This document shows, piece after piece, positions 1-11,739 of a DNA stretch of 64,000 nucleotides (positions within the stretch are counted from its first letter, which is position 1; every line of letters starts with the position of its first letter). Under the pieces are notes generated by a model. It was not told the DNA's origin. It searched no databases and saw nothing but the letters and a program-made list of their open reading frames with translations. Made by a program: the position numbers and the translations under genes. The stretch is from NCBI GenBank assembly GCA_019649035.1, contig BMAT01005695.1:210389-274388 (forward strand), read 5' to 3'. The stretch is from Elysia marginata (Eukaryota > Mollusca > Gastropoda > Plakobranchidae).

Positions 1-944
1 CCCCCCCCCCCCCCCAGACCTAAGGGATTTATAATGATTATGAATAACCTTAGTTCTTTAGTAAAACCACTACAAATGTAGCTATCACAAATGGAAAATG
101 TGCACACAGAAGTTTAACTTGACTAGGTTCATCGAGTAACGATGTATGAGTGTTACATTAGTTCCATGATATGATAAGGTTTCACAATATGGACTGGGTA
201 TGGGGAAGTGCTCCCTCGCGACTCTTTGGAGCGGAGGGTTTAGTAATACTATACTAAGTTTACTCAATGCATGCCTACCTTCTATAAGCTCAAAGCTAGT
301 TAAGTATGTCTAACCAGACATGTGTTATAAGAAGTATATTACATAAACTAATAAAAGAAGTTTTCTAATCACCTAACCAAACCGGGTCACAATGAGAATA
401 GAAAGCACAGGGGAAAAAAAAGGTTTCACAATTATCTTGGTACCGGTATTTAAAACAAAGATTGACTGGCTGTTGACACTTTAATCTAGAAATTTTAAAA
501 AAATTTACATTTCAAGAAAAGATTTTGTATTAGTAACACTTCTTTTTTATATGAAAAATTTTACAAAGTGGCGTTCATTTTGTGAAACTTTAGGCACCAT
601 TTTGATTACTAGGAATTTTATTCATCAACATCTGTTTTAGGGTCAAGACTATTATTAGTTTTTTAATGGATTTTTGCAAGGACGTGATCGCAACAATAAG
701 CAAAAGGTCCTTTTCTCTTAGATTGCTTGGTGGAAAAAAGGACATTGTTTCAAAGCCTTTATACTGGTAATATTTAAAAAAATGGTTATAGTCTTCCACT
801 GCCAAAGGCAGTTTCAAGGCTTTACATATTCCCCCCAGCAGGCCAATACACAACAAAGCAAATTCAACTCATTTTTCAGAGCATCACAATACTGCTGCCT
901 GTTGTGCACTCAAATACTAATATTACACGAATTTCAAGCACTGC
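1..944. other. Unassigned AT-rich DNA
   Basis: The window opens with a run of 15 C, which may be a contig edge or low-complexity DNA. I see no exon with both splice borders and a conserved motif. An 88-codon minus-strand frame at 590-856 has no recognisable motif and is probably chance. Confidence 0.5.
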
Positions 945-1083
945 TTTTCGCCTGGTACCCATTTTACAGGTGGGTGGACTGAGGAACGTGTGGATAGATT
1001 GCTTTCCTAAGGCAGTGAAGACATGCGTTGTGATTAGTAATCGAACCCGTGACTGACGCGCTAACCACTGAGCCACGCTGCTC
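945..1083 (-). repeat. tRNA-derived SINE, 139 bp
   Basis: Read on the minus strand, the high-coordinate end has a tRNA-like head: an A-box-like TGGCTCAGTGGTT and a B-box-like GGTTCGATTAC about 30 bases later. The body continues into a segment that reads GGTACCCATTTTACAGGTGG on the plus strand, a motif I associate with widespread animal SINEs. The head is too diverged and has no closed acceptor stem, so it is not a tRNA gene. Confidence 0.6.
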
Positions 1084-2225
1084 ACTCTTTTTATTTGTTT
1101 TTTTTTCTGCTAAATGATAATAGTTATAAAGAGCTTCAAATGCAGCCAGAGCATTCACCACTGTATTACAGTATAGTAACTTCATAAGGATTCCCTCTAA
1201 ACAGAAAATCATGATAAAAGCAGCATGTTTTCATTTCTAGTTGACATGTTAAAAACGTTTAATGATGAGCTCAAGCCTTTTGGAAATAAACGTCAAAACG
1301 ATCAGTTCTAACATAGGCCGCAGTAGAACAGACCAAAAATCCCACCACGAGTTGACATAGAAATCCTTTTGTTTCACATTCATTTTAGTTTTGCTTATTA
1401 AGGCAAAGATACTGTGTTCTCTCTTATGTATAACAGAGTTAGACAATTATCTCAACATACATGTAATTATTATGTCAGAGTTAATATGTCTGGGAATCTG
1501 GATTGTGGACTGATGTCGGAATCCGAGACGACTGAATAACTTAATTAAGATAATAATAACAATCCTCGTTATTAAGCGACATTCTGAAATTTAAAGACGG
1601 AGAAAAGAGGAGAGTTATTTTATTTTAGGGATGAGGGGATTGGGGCTCGTGTAATCAAATACATGTCAGAATTAGTTGAAAAACAATCTGGAGACTTAGC
1701 AAAGTTCTGCCATCTCAAGCTGTACAAAGAGAGTATTTTATAGTGGTAACAGATATTTATAGAGCGCCTATTCCAAAAGAAATTAGCTCTAAACGCTTTA
1801 TATTCACACATTCAATGCATATACAGATACGACAACAGATTCGCGAAATGCTTACATTCATCAATAAATCTTATCATTTAACTATGACATACTCTAAAGC
1901 CTACATAACGTATTATTGAAAAGATGGGTCTTTAGTATTTATTAAACGCGATTTAAGTGTTTTGCTTGTCTAACAACTTCTGGCATCATTCCAGGTAGAT
2001 GAACCAGAGAAAGAAAGGGCTCTTTCCTTTAGGACCTTTCAAATAAATTCTAGGAGTTGCAAATTCGTTAGATTTGTTAGAACTTATTGCCCTTGATGAG
2101 GTATAGAAAACTTAAAGATCTGATATGTATAAAAAAGTAAATTACAGTTGATACTCTAAAACCAAAAACTGCTAGTTTATACCCAATTTCAGCTTTGATG
2201 GGCACCCAGTGCAGGTTATGCAATA
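1084..2225. other. Unassigned intergenic DNA
   Basis: AT-rich sequence with no convincing exon, RNA gene or repeat family that I recognise. Confidence 0.45.
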
Positions 2226-2229
2226 ATGG

Positions 2230-2745
2230 GGTTACGTGTTCATCTTTTTTTAAAGAACAAGCCTGACTGTGTTAGTTTGTATGGGCTTCGATCTACAAAG
2301 TTTGTTTTTGCTTTAATACACCAACAAGAAATAAATTACAATGGTCCTAACATGTTAGGTCCAAAACTGGTGCCAGTTTTGAGGTTTCGGTTATGTTTAA
2401 TGTTTGGTGAAGTTCTCATACATCCTAGTCTTTGCATTCAAGACAAGTAACCTTACAGAAATGTTACTATCCTACGACATATCATTATCTAGAATTACAC
2501 CAAAGCTCTTAGCTTTTTTAAACAGATTGTGTCATTCCATATATCATTCAGATTCGGTTGGCCCCAGCTTCTCAGATCTATGTAAAGATGTAGGTATAAC
2601 TATCATAATTCAACTGCAGTTTTTATGGCGTCATTCATGCTTTAACATCGTCTATATAATTATGTCCAGATTGCTTGATATTAAATTTTTGATTCATTCT
2701 GGTTCAACTCCATTATTACAGTTCCACTCTGACATATTGAGATAA
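2230..2745 (-). mobile_element. Degraded LINE reverse-transcriptase relic (CR1/L2-like)
   Basis: A minus-strand translation near 2480-2560 gives KAKSFGVILDNDMS, which matches the LGV-x-x-D-x-x-(L/M)-S block found after the catalytic core in CR1/L2-type reverse transcriptases. A second stretch near 2650-2745 resembles the preceding MSEW...N region. Several stops interrupt it and no catalytic YADD/FADD is visible, so this is a short dead 3' fragment. The ends are approximate. Confidence 0.4.
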
Positions 2746-3059
2746 AAGAGCACTGCGACTAAATTGTATTCGCGATGATAATTGATAGCGCGAAATACGC
2801 TTCTATTGTTTTGTGTAATTATTATTTTTGTTTTTAGTGCTGTCGCGCTCTCTCCATTCCGCTTGCTACACAGTATCAGTTGACTGAATAAATGGTGCCG
2901 TGAAAATGGTTTGCCTGTGAGTTTAAATGTACGTTGCTAGATCTAGAGTTGTCACTGATTTCAAATTTGTGTTCAGCCAGCTTGTAAGAGAACCAACTAG
3001 CTTTACTCTTCATCTAAGGTAAGTTCCACTCCATAAATAACCTTTCAAGTTTATTACTT
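2746..3059. other. Unassigned DNA between LINE relic and ACT array
   Basis: No gene seen. It contains an AATAAA followed by a primer-binding-like motif, discussed among the rejected items. Confidence 0.4.
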
Positions 3060-3370
3060 TATCACTACCGCTGCTGATAATGCTGCTACTAATACCAAAA
3101 CTACTACTAAAACTACTACTTCAACAAGTACTACTGTTGCTACTTCCATAACTATTACTACTACTACTTCTACTATCACTACCACTACAACTACTACACC
3201 TACTCCCCTCCTCCTTCTCTTCCTCCTCCTCCTCTTACTACTACTATTACTACTAATACTATATTTTCTGCTGCTGCTACTACGACTACCAGTACTAGTA
3301 CTACTGCTAATAATAGTGCTGCTATTACAACTATTACTACTGCGACTCATGTTACTACTACCACAACAGT

Positions 3371-3444
<74 letters not shown>

Positions 3445-3487
3445 TTACTACCACTACTACTACTACTACTACTACTTCTCCTGTTTG

Positions 3488-3572
<85 letters not shown>

Positions 3573-3824
3573 ACTTTTACTGTTTGTACTACTGCAATAC
3601 TACTACTACTACTACTACTAATACTACTGCTACTACTCTAACTACAACTACTATATCTTCTGATGCTGCTAATACAACTGCCACTACTAGTACTACTACT
3701 ATTGCTGATACTACTAATACTACTACTGCTGCTGCGTCTACTACTACTACTACCACTACTACTACAACTACTATATCTTCTGATGCTGGTACTTCAACTG
3801 CCAGTACTATTACTGCTACTTTAA

Positions 3825-3868
<44 letters not shown>

Positions 3869-3946
3869 TTGATGATACTACTAGTACTACTACTGGTGCT
3901 GCTTCTACTCCTGTTTCTAATACTACTACTCTTGTTTCTTCTACTG

Positions 3947-4014
<68 letters not shown>

Positions 4015-4203
4015 GTTTCTTCTTCTTCTACTACTACTACTACCACTACTACTACAACTACTATATCTTCTGATGCTGCTACTTCAACTGCCAGTACTAT
4101 TACCGCTACTTTTACTACCTTCCTACTACTACTATTACTATTGCTGATACTACTACTACGACTACTACTGCTGCTACTACTACTACTGCTGCTACTACTA
4201 CTA

Positions 4204-4252
<49 letters not shown>

Positions 4253-4341
4253 CACTACTACCACTACTACTCCTGTTTCTACTACTACTACTATTCCTGT
4301 TTCTACTACCACTACTGCTACTACTACTACTGCTACTATTG

Positions 4342-4381
<40 letters not shown>

Positions 4382-4450
4382 AAACACTACTACTACTTCT
4401 ACTACTTCTACTACTACTTCTATTACGTCTACTACTAGTACTACTATTAT
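3060..4450. repeat. Giant (ACT)n trinucleotide array with internal higher-order repeats
   Basis: About 1.4 kb is built almost only of ACT/TAC triplets. Perfect runs (for example 3373-3440, 3486-3556, 3824-3866, 3940-4010) alternate with diverged triplets and a CCT-rich patch near 3200-3235. A longer unit containing the segment CTATATCTTCTGATGCTG recurs at about 3650, 3770 and 4060, in each case followed by a CAACTGCCA segment, so parts of the array were copied as larger blocks. All frames read through as homopolymers (Leu, Tyr, Thr, Ser, Val), the expected by-product of a triplet repeat and not evidence of coding. Confidence 0.95.
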
Positions 4451-4461
4451 TGTTGTTGCTG

Positions 4462-4767
4462 CTGGTTGGTTGGTTGGTTGAATTTTAACGTCTCTTTTCA
4501 ACTACAAAGTTATATCAGAGACGGCGCTTGGGACAATTGAAAGCGTGCTGCCACACTGTGATGTACGGAGCGCTGCATACACCACACCCAGTAATATAAT
4601 CCTGACACCGGGCCCACGAGACTTAGCACTAAATCCATAATGCCAGGCACCAGGCGGATCAGCTACTAATACCAATTTTAAAGTCCTTGGTTTGACTCGG
4701 CCGGGGATCGAACCCGTACCTCCCGATCTCTGAGCGAGTGTCTTTACCGCTAGGCCACAGAGCCGGT
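4462..4767 (-). repeat. tRNA-derived SINE with (CCAA)n tail, copy 1
   Basis: On the minus strand a tRNA-like head starts near 4767. Its A box is around TGGCCTAGCGGTAAAGAC and its B box is GGTTCGATCCC, followed by a roughly 200-bp body and a tail that is (GGTT)n on the plus strand at 4462-4480. The same body, head and order recur at 31735-32003, so this is a dispersed family rather than unique DNA. It abuts the ACT array. Confidence 0.8.
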
Positions 4768-5999
4768 TGTGTTGCTGCTGCTCCTACGAATACTAACTAT
4801 AAATTTTCGAACATTTTAAAGGATAAAATTAACAACCGATCATTGTATGCCATCAGTGAAAATGCCAGAACATTTTTATGATTCGATGTTTCACTTTACT
4901 GTGTGTCTAGCTTAGACCTCTGCCGTCTGGCCACTTAATAAAACACAGCTTATAGTATGTCTTCACCACGCTTCGTACCTATGAAGGTACATGGCGAAAT
5001 GTGCGTACTACAGAAAAGGAATAAAGAAAAGGGAAACTTGGGTTGCCAGAATGAGCTTCGTGCCGCCATCTTGGATTATTTGTAAACAAAAGTTTTACTG
5101 GGCAATCCAACACAAATTGTTAATACCTTGCTGCCTGCACCATACAGTATTACCATTTTTTAACCTAAATTGATTCAGATCAATGTAATATGTATGATTG
5201 ACAGGTTGCATAAAACCATTCAGTCTTTCCCGTTATCAGACTTTAATGTTTCCTCGTTGTCACCTAACCTAGTTATGTTAAGCAAATTAGGCGTGGCATG
5301 TACAGTAAAATGAAGTTTCAATTCATACTCTTATTTCGCCGTCTTTCTTGCATATCTCGTTATAGTGATAATACACTTTTTATGTATTTGTCAGGGGCAG
5401 AGGGGGGGGGAGTAGATATGGTTTTAAAAATTTATGTATAAGCAATATATATTGTCGCGTAATTTAAAAAAATAGTTGAGAATTTGCACGCTTTAGAGTT
5501 AAGCGTCCTTGATTGCATATAACACAAAAAGGATGACTTTACCATTTCTGAATACGGGAAAGGCCTTCGCGTTCCTTCTGCTTCGTTCGTATTCTGAGGT
5601 CCTTACTAACCTCTGCTAATTGAGTCCTTACTGGATAATAGAAGATTCAAATCACCCGAAACCATCCTTTGCCATCTAATCAAGCCACACTGTAACTGAT
5701 ACGTTTAGGACACTCTCAGTCGACTATCATAGCTCTAGACAAATGGTACCTTGTGTATCTCAAACGATCTTAGTTTTTTAAGTGTAAAGTAAATAGAAAG
5801 GTTTTTGGCCCTCATGAGTACGGTAGAAAAAGTGTACACTTGTTAAAGCAAAATGTGGCAAAAAAGAATTACTAAACTAAACGGAATAGGCAAGAAAAAT
5901 GTTTTCATAATGCCAGTAAAAGTAAAGCGCAAACAAAAAGTCAGACTACCAAATTAATGATATACACTATTTATTCAGCAGGGAAAACATCTCATCGAG
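4768..5999. other. Region upstream of the carboxypeptidase
   Basis: No exon recognised. It should hold the promoter and 5' UTR of the downstream carboxypeptidase. A sequence ending in CAG at about 5980 could be a splice acceptor for a 5' UTR intron. A G-run lies at 5403-5411. No convincing TATA box or initiator can be assigned by eye. Confidence 0.4.
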
Positions 6000-6281
6000 A
6001 TGGGTACTCTTGGAGCGACTTTTAAGGCAGATTTGTATGTTGCCATGGTTACCTTGATCACTATCATTCCGGCAACCCCTTCTGCTAAGCCACTTCACTT
6101 TTCACCTTACATCGCCCGCGGGGAATTGGAAACGGCGCAGAACTTAAGCAAGGTCACGGACATCTGCGACCCACACAATAGGTCAGATTGTGATGTCACG
6201 ATTCCTGAGAGCTATGCTGGATTTCTAACGGTGGACGAAGTTTTGGGCAAGCACACGTTCTTCTGGTATTTTCCCTCTCAG
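6000..6281 (+). CDS. CPVL: Carboxypeptidase exon 1
   Basis: 94 codons ending in phase 0 at the donor CAG|GTGAAT. It encodes the signal peptide, the propeptide-like segment and the family block ESYAGFLTVDE followed by FFWYFPSQ, which matches the CPVL N-terminal core. Confidence 0.92.
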
Positions 6282-9200
6282 GTGAATATCATTATCATGT
6301 CTTAGCTGTTGGATTTTTGGTACGGTTGGTGAAGTCTTGCCTTGGACTCAGGATTGTACCTTGAAAAACTTTTTGATTTTCCCTGTTGGCTTCCACAGCT
6401 ACTCTTAGTCCGTTTTTCTTGAAGACCCTATAGTCTTCGTTTATCACATGCTTCAATATGTTTCTGCCTTTTTGTTTTGTTACATACTGCTAAGCCGTCA
6501 TCTCTGTGGAGACCAATGTTTATATTTAAATTCAAGAGTTGTGATGTAAGCCAGCCAGCTCGCAACAAGTTAGATTTCTAGCTTTTATCAAGGTTTATGT
6601 TGGTCGATCCACTTCATTCTCAACCACCTATTTACCAACCAAAAGTTTTCGCATATTTTTCTCTATCTTTTTTCCAATCGTTCATAATAATTTTTGTCTA
6701 TCCTTTGTTTTGCGTCGGTTTTAAGTTTAATTGTTGAAGTGGAAAAGCCCACTTGATGCTGTTGGTTATACATGTCCCTTATTCATTTCTACTTTAACTT
6801 GCATCAGGAAAACCCTGACGCCCCTGTGGTTATCTGGTTGAACGGTGGACCTGGTGTCACGTCCATGCTGGGTCTGTTTTGGGAGAATGGACCCCTGCAG
6901 CCTAGACAGAGTAACGGTACACAGAAAACACACGAGGAGACGTCCAATGGTATTTACCGGAAACCATATAATTACAATGAAACAAATTTTGAAGGTTGAG
7001 AGGAACCGTTTTATTAGCTTTGTGCGGCTATTATATAAATATAATGGATCTCGGATTTCAGACTGCGGGTTAGGTTGAAAGGGGAAGAAAAAGCCTAACC
7101 AACTAAAAGAAGGAATTCGTAAGTCGCTTCATTGTATTAAACACATGTTACATGACACCTTGAACAACTCACTTGCGACGTGAAGGTGTCAGTAGAATTC
7201 TAGGATTAAGAAACTTTGCGAGAAACAGTGCAACGAAAATAGAACAGTGTTAGTTTTTTAGGGATTAGAATATAAGAATCGAAACTACTACTTTTACAAT
7301 AAGAGATATCGCGGCCAGTGAATTAAATATATCAATGTAATCTGTGGTGTTCCCTCTTGCGTATCGTTACCTTGCCGTGGTTTGAGGGCTTGCTATGCCA
7401 GCTGGGACTTGCTCCTGATAGGGTCACCCATACCGGATAGGTTGAAGGGTAGAGGCCTGACAAAAAGCGACCCTTATCCTTATCCCGCAATATAACGAGT
7501 AAGGGACTAAATCGAATTAGGCTGTGACTCCTGAAATGCACCACCTGGACCTCCAGGTTGGGGGTGGTGAAAGGTTAACAACCTCTCAGTAAAAATTAAT
7601 TATGCTACAGAAACAAAATCAAGTAAAAATCATTTACACCTCTTGTGAGATGACGGAGCTACTTCACAAACAGAGCATAATTATGAAGTTTAACAGCCAA
7701 AGCCGAAAGGAAACTGTTGGACGGATCTCTCCAACCTCTACCAGGTCCCTTCGGATCGGTTCGTGGAACGTAAGAACTATGTATGAGGCTGGAAAAACTG
7801 CACAGGTAGCGAAAGAGATGCACCGATATCGCCTGCATATATTAGGGATAAGCGAAACCCACTGGAACCAATCCGGACAGAAGACGCTAAGCACAGGAGA
7901 ACTGTTGATTTTTCGGGTAACGATGAAGAGGGGCCACGCAGGGAAGGAGTAGGAATTATATTGGAAAATTCAAACACAAAAATTACTATGGGTATAGGAA
8001 GCTTACGGACTAAGAGTTATTCTGACATCCTTTTTAACCAAGAACAAGAGAAAAAAATTTATGAACATTGTACAAGTATATGTTCCAAACACTGAGGCTA
8101 CAGATAAAGAAAAAGATTTATTATACGACAGGCTAAAAGGTGTGGTTGAGAAGCTTCCAAAAAGATATGAACATTGTTATGGGTGATCTCAATGCAAAGG
8201 TTGTAGTTGATAACAGAAGTAATGATAAGGGCATCCATGGGCTAGAGGAGGTAAACGACAATGGGGACAGATTTATTTCTCTGTGCTCTTTCAACCAACT
8301 GGTCATTGGCGGGACAGTCTTTCCTCACAAACGCATTCACAAGGCAACATGTATTTCACCTGATGGTAGGACGGAAAATCAAATAGACCATTTTGGTATC
8401 TCTAAAAAAATTAGAAGGTCCTTGGAAGAATGATGTCACAGTGATGAGGGGAGCAGATGCAGGAACAGACCACCACCTGGTACTGGCGAAACTAAGACCC
8501 AAGCTGAAGAGACATGTAATTGTCAACTATGGAAAACGCCTCAAATTTCTAGTAAACCTTTTATAGCATGTCTACTTTCTATACCTGGGAAAGTCTGTAA
8601 CATAATTATCCTTGAAGGAATGAAACATGCAGTAAATGGAAAACTAAGAGACAACCAAGCAGGATTCCGAAAAAATAGATCTCGTGTGCACCAGATAGCA
8701 ACATTGCGTATTATTTTAGAACAGTCAACTGAATAAACTCTCCTATTTTAATCAACTTTGTCGACTACGAAAAATACTGACAGTTTGGATAGGCAGACAT
8801 TGTGGACCCTTATAAGACACTATGGTATACCACAAAAACTAGTCAATATTGTTAAATCTACATATGACAGTTCCTACTGCAGGATCTTTGACCAGGGTCA
8901 GCTATCAGATAGTTTTCAGATTAGGACTGGGGCACGCGAAGAATGCCTTCTGTCACCATTAATTTCTCTTTGTTTTGGCTATTGATTGGATTAAGAAGGA
9001 GTCTACAAGGGGTAAACAAAATGGTATTCAGTGGAACTTATGGCAGCAACTGGATGACCTAGATTTTGCCGATGACCTAGTATTGCTTTCACATACTAAA
9101 GGGCAGATGCAAAGCAAGACTGATGACCTAAATATAATACCAAAGGGTGTTGGGCTTCGCATTCACAGTGGAAAGTCTAAGGTACTTAGGTCAGGAGCAG

Positions 9201-11425
9201 AAACGCAAGAAGCTATCATACTAGGAACAGACGCATTAGAGAAGGTGGTCTCATTCACATATTTAGGAAGCATAATCGACCTGAAGGGTGGAACAGACGC
9301 AGACATTAAGGCAATAATTGGAAAGGCAAGATCAACATACACACAGCTACAAAGGATCTGGAAAGCTGGAAACATATCTCAAAAGATCAAGATCAGACTT
9401 TACAATTCTGATGTCAAATCAGTTTTGCTGTATGGTTGAGAAACTTGGAAAGCCACACCTAGAGCAATAAAGAAAGTGCAAAGGGGTATTCTGAGAATAA
9501 AGTGGATGATAGGGTAAGAAATGAGGAAGTTCGGAGGCGAACAGGGCAGAAACTAGTAGAAGAGGAAAATCGGAATGAGAAGATGGCGTTGGATTGGACA
9601 CACACTGAGGAAACCACATAACAACATCACAAGACAGGCACTTCAGTGGAATCCACAATGGGATAGAGGCAGGGGTGGGCCCAGAGAGACATGGAAGAGA
9701 TGTGTAGAGAGGGAAATGACAATGATGGGAAAAGGATAGGGTCAGCTTGGAGAGCTTGCTCAAGACCGCAGTGGGTGGCATTTAATTGTGCGTGGCTTAT
9801 ACCCTGCCACGGGTGAATGGCATTGATGATGATGAACCTGTGGTCCTGGTACTCAATGAGTGAAGTGCCCTAACAGTGAGACAGCTTTGTTAAGTTCCCG
9901 AATGCAATGTAGGGACATTTCAAACAAGATTTAACTTGCGTTTTTACTCGAAGTTTTTAAAATTAAAAATCGCCTGACAATTTTTCTTATATGTAATATC
10001 AATAGTATCATCGTGCATTGGATATTTTTCGCTATTGTCGTCAGTCCTGTTTACTTCACGTACTGGTGGACTGTAGACACATTTTAAGTTAAGGTATATG
10101 CTTGACTGTTAGCTGATACAATAAACATCTGTGTGGTTGTAAACTACGGAGATTTCTCTTGGGATGACAACCTTCTTAGAAATTTGTTGCAGTAACTCAT
10201 CCCCTAGAATCTTTTATATGTTATGGTTCTCTACATTGTAAAAAAGACCCGGTGTTATTGAAAGTATTTTATGTTACATAAAAGTTTATTTGCACAACTT
10301 ACAAAAATGTCAATTGAAATACTTTAAATGCATCGATAAAGAATTTTCAGTCACAGACTGATACTGATACTTATAATATAAATATTTCAATCTACAGACA
10401 GCTTCAATCAAGGAGAGTTTGAGTATCGTACTGGGTCCTGGTCGGGACCTTTCTCCATGCTCTACATAGACAACCCAGTGGGGGTGGGCTACAGCTATCA
10501 GGAACGAGAGAGCCCGGATGAAGTCATTACCCAAGATACCTACAGTAAAGACTTGTACAAATTTGTGGAGCAGTTTTACCAATTGTTTCCCGACTCCTAT
10601 AACAAAGAACTCTACATTGGTGGGCAATCATATGGTGCAAAATATGTAACTGCCTTTGCCTACCAACTCCATAAGAAAAAAAGTCGGGGGGAATCAAATA
10701 TTACGCTTACTGGAATTTACATGGGCGGTCCGTTTTTTGCTCCAGAGATTATGTTACCAGTCTTATTGGATTATTTTTTTAACCTCGGGGTAGCGAGCAG
10801 ATCTGAAGTGGTAACGTATAGGGAAACCATGGCCGAAATTCTTCAGAGGTACTCATCAGGGCTTATGCCCACTAATGTTACTGCAAATGAAATTCTTTCA
10901 GCGGTCATGCCGAAAAATATCTTATTTAGTGACAACTACATTACAAGAGAACGCCCTGGATACTATTTAGTAGAAGACATCATGACGTCAGAGCGTATTC
11001 GTCAAGCTGTGCATGTCGCAAACCTCTCCTTCTCTGCTGCTGGTACTACAATGCACGACAAACTTGGATAAGACCTGTTGTCAAGTGCACGACAGAAACT
11101 CGGAGCTCTGTTGGACACAGGCCTCTACAAAGTACTTGTCTTTGGCGGTGATTATGACGCCCTAACTACACCCGGTGCTGTCGAAGAGTCTGTACTGGCA
11201 ATTCCCTGGGTTGGCCAGGCTGAGTACGCGAATGCCAACAGACGCTATTGGTCCTGGTCCTCCTCAGAAGGGAACTTTCATATTGGTGGTATGTACTCTA
11301 AGGCACGCAATTTATGCAGGGTGACCGTGCTCGGTGCTGGGCACCAAGTCCCCCATGACCAGCTGGGCGCATCCAGGGAAATGATGAAGGACTTTGTCAA
11401 TCGCGGATGCGTCATGAGACATTAG
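6000..11425 (+). CDS. CPVL: CPVL-type serine carboxypeptidase (S10), three exons with one in-frame stop
   Basis: Joining 6000-6281, 6808-6994 and 10398-11425 gives 498 codons, close to the roughly 476 residues of vertebrate CPVL. Phases agree (0, then 1) and all borders are GT-AG. The start at 6000 has a good context (GAGATGG) and opens a hydrophobic signal peptide (about residues 1-30), so the product should enter the secretory or lysosomal route and remove C-terminal residues from peptides. Visible motifs: ESYAGFL (exon 1), WLNGGPG (substrate-binding loop, exon 2), SMLYIDNPVG, nucleophile Ser234 in GGQSYGAKY, Asp410 in FGGDYDAL and His472 in GAGHQVP. Codon 381 is TAA (11069-11071) with the frame intact on both sides. 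The stop removes Asp and His if real, so this is a recent pseudogene, a null allele or a base error. The family is clear; functionality is open. Confidence 0.9.
6282..6807 (+). other. Carboxypeptidase intron 1
   Basis: 526 bases, GT...CAG. No embedded repeat recognised. Confidence 0.85.
6808..6994 (+). CDS. CPVL: Carboxypeptidase exon 2
   Basis: 187 bases, phase 0 in and phase 1 out. It encodes ENPDAPVVIWLNGGPGVTSM and then LFWENGPL. The Trp, Asn and Gly of WLNGGPG and the Glu of WENGP match the residues that bind the substrate C-terminal carboxylate in carboxypeptidase Y relatives. The donor GTTGAG is weaker than consensus. Family members usually have GGPGGSSM where this has GGPGVTSM. Confidence 0.9.
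6995..10397 (+). other. Carboxypeptidase intron 2, carrying a LINE
   Basis: 3.4-kb intron from a weak donor to TCTACAG|AC. About 2.5 kb of it is the LINE described separately. The remainder (6995-7340 and 9836-10397) is unassigned AT-rich sequence. Confidence 0.85.
7340..9835 (+). mobile_element. Decayed non-LTR retrotransposon (LINE): endonuclease plus reverse transcriptase
   Basis: A 5' leader (7340-7600) precedes an apurinic-type endonuclease: LRIGSWNVRTMYEAGK near 7750, ISETHW, GDLNAKV near 8180, IDHFGISKK near 8380 and a TDHH near 8470 where SDHH is usual. Reverse transcriptase follows: LRDNQAGFRKNRS near 8650, RHYGIPQKLVN near 8820, the catalytic FADD in DLDFADDLVLLSH near 9065, then SFTYLGSIIDLKGGTDAD and KSVLLYG. 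A C-terminal part ends near 9800 with a (TGA)n-like tail. The pieces lie in different frames with several stops. Compared with the usual family length, several hundred bases between endonuclease and reverse transcriptase (near 8560) appear missing. Dead copy; the family resembles mollusc elements often annotated as craniofacial development protein 2-like. Confidence 0.9.
10398..11425 (+). CDS. CPVL: Carboxypeptidase exon 3 (catalytic triad)
   Basis: Starts in phase 1 after TCTACAG and runs to TAG at 11423-11425. It encodes GSWSGPFSMLYIDNPVG, the Ser motif GGQSYGAKY, the Asp motif and the His motif. An in-frame TAA lies at 11069-11071; the sequence resumes directly with typical family residues (DLLSSARQKLGALLD). 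No splice donor or acceptor pair nearby would remove only the stop. GAA to TAA is the simplest single change. Confidence 0.9.
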
Positions 11426-11733
11426 ACTGCTTATGCTACTTCCTTTTAATTGGTTTTCCCGAGCTGAGTTGCGGCTCTGGTTGCATGGTGTATGTTTTGA
11501 TCAGAATTTATTGTTTCCATTTATATTATGATAGAACGCTCTACTCCAAAAAAATTGTTTACGAGAGGATCTTGATAAGAAAAATAGAATGAATAGAATG
11601 AGGAGGAGGAGGGTGAAGTTCATTATTTTTAAAGACTTCCAAAACTTGCCTACTACATGAATACTGTGAATCGTACATCTGGCAACTGCTTTTGGTGGAC
11701 TATTTAGTTAATCCACCGTCTTGCAGCAACTCT

Positions 11734-11739
11734 AATAAA
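11734..11739 (+). promoter_or_regulatory. Candidate polyadenylation signal of the carboxypeptidase
   Basis: A perfect AATAAA lies 309 bases after the stop at 11423-11425 and is the first good signal downstream. Confidence 0.5.

Noticed and set aside
2750-2910. Possible LTR-retroelement end (AATAAA followed by a TGGTGCCGTGA-type primer-binding motif)
   Set aside because: The motif is suggestive of an old solo LTR or LTR edge, but no second LTR, gag or pol is visible nearby. Too weak to call; if real it is a broken fossil fragment.
3316-4501. Long reading frames rich in Leu, Tyr, Thr, Ser or Val, on both strands
   Set aside because: They are the automatic translation of an ACT triplet repeat in different frames. 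No start context, splice site or non-repeat domain supports coding.
11060-11080. Selenocysteine or splicing explanation for the carboxypeptidase stop
   Set aside because: Selenocysteine needs TGA, not TAA. No usable donor-acceptor pair removes the stop while keeping frame.
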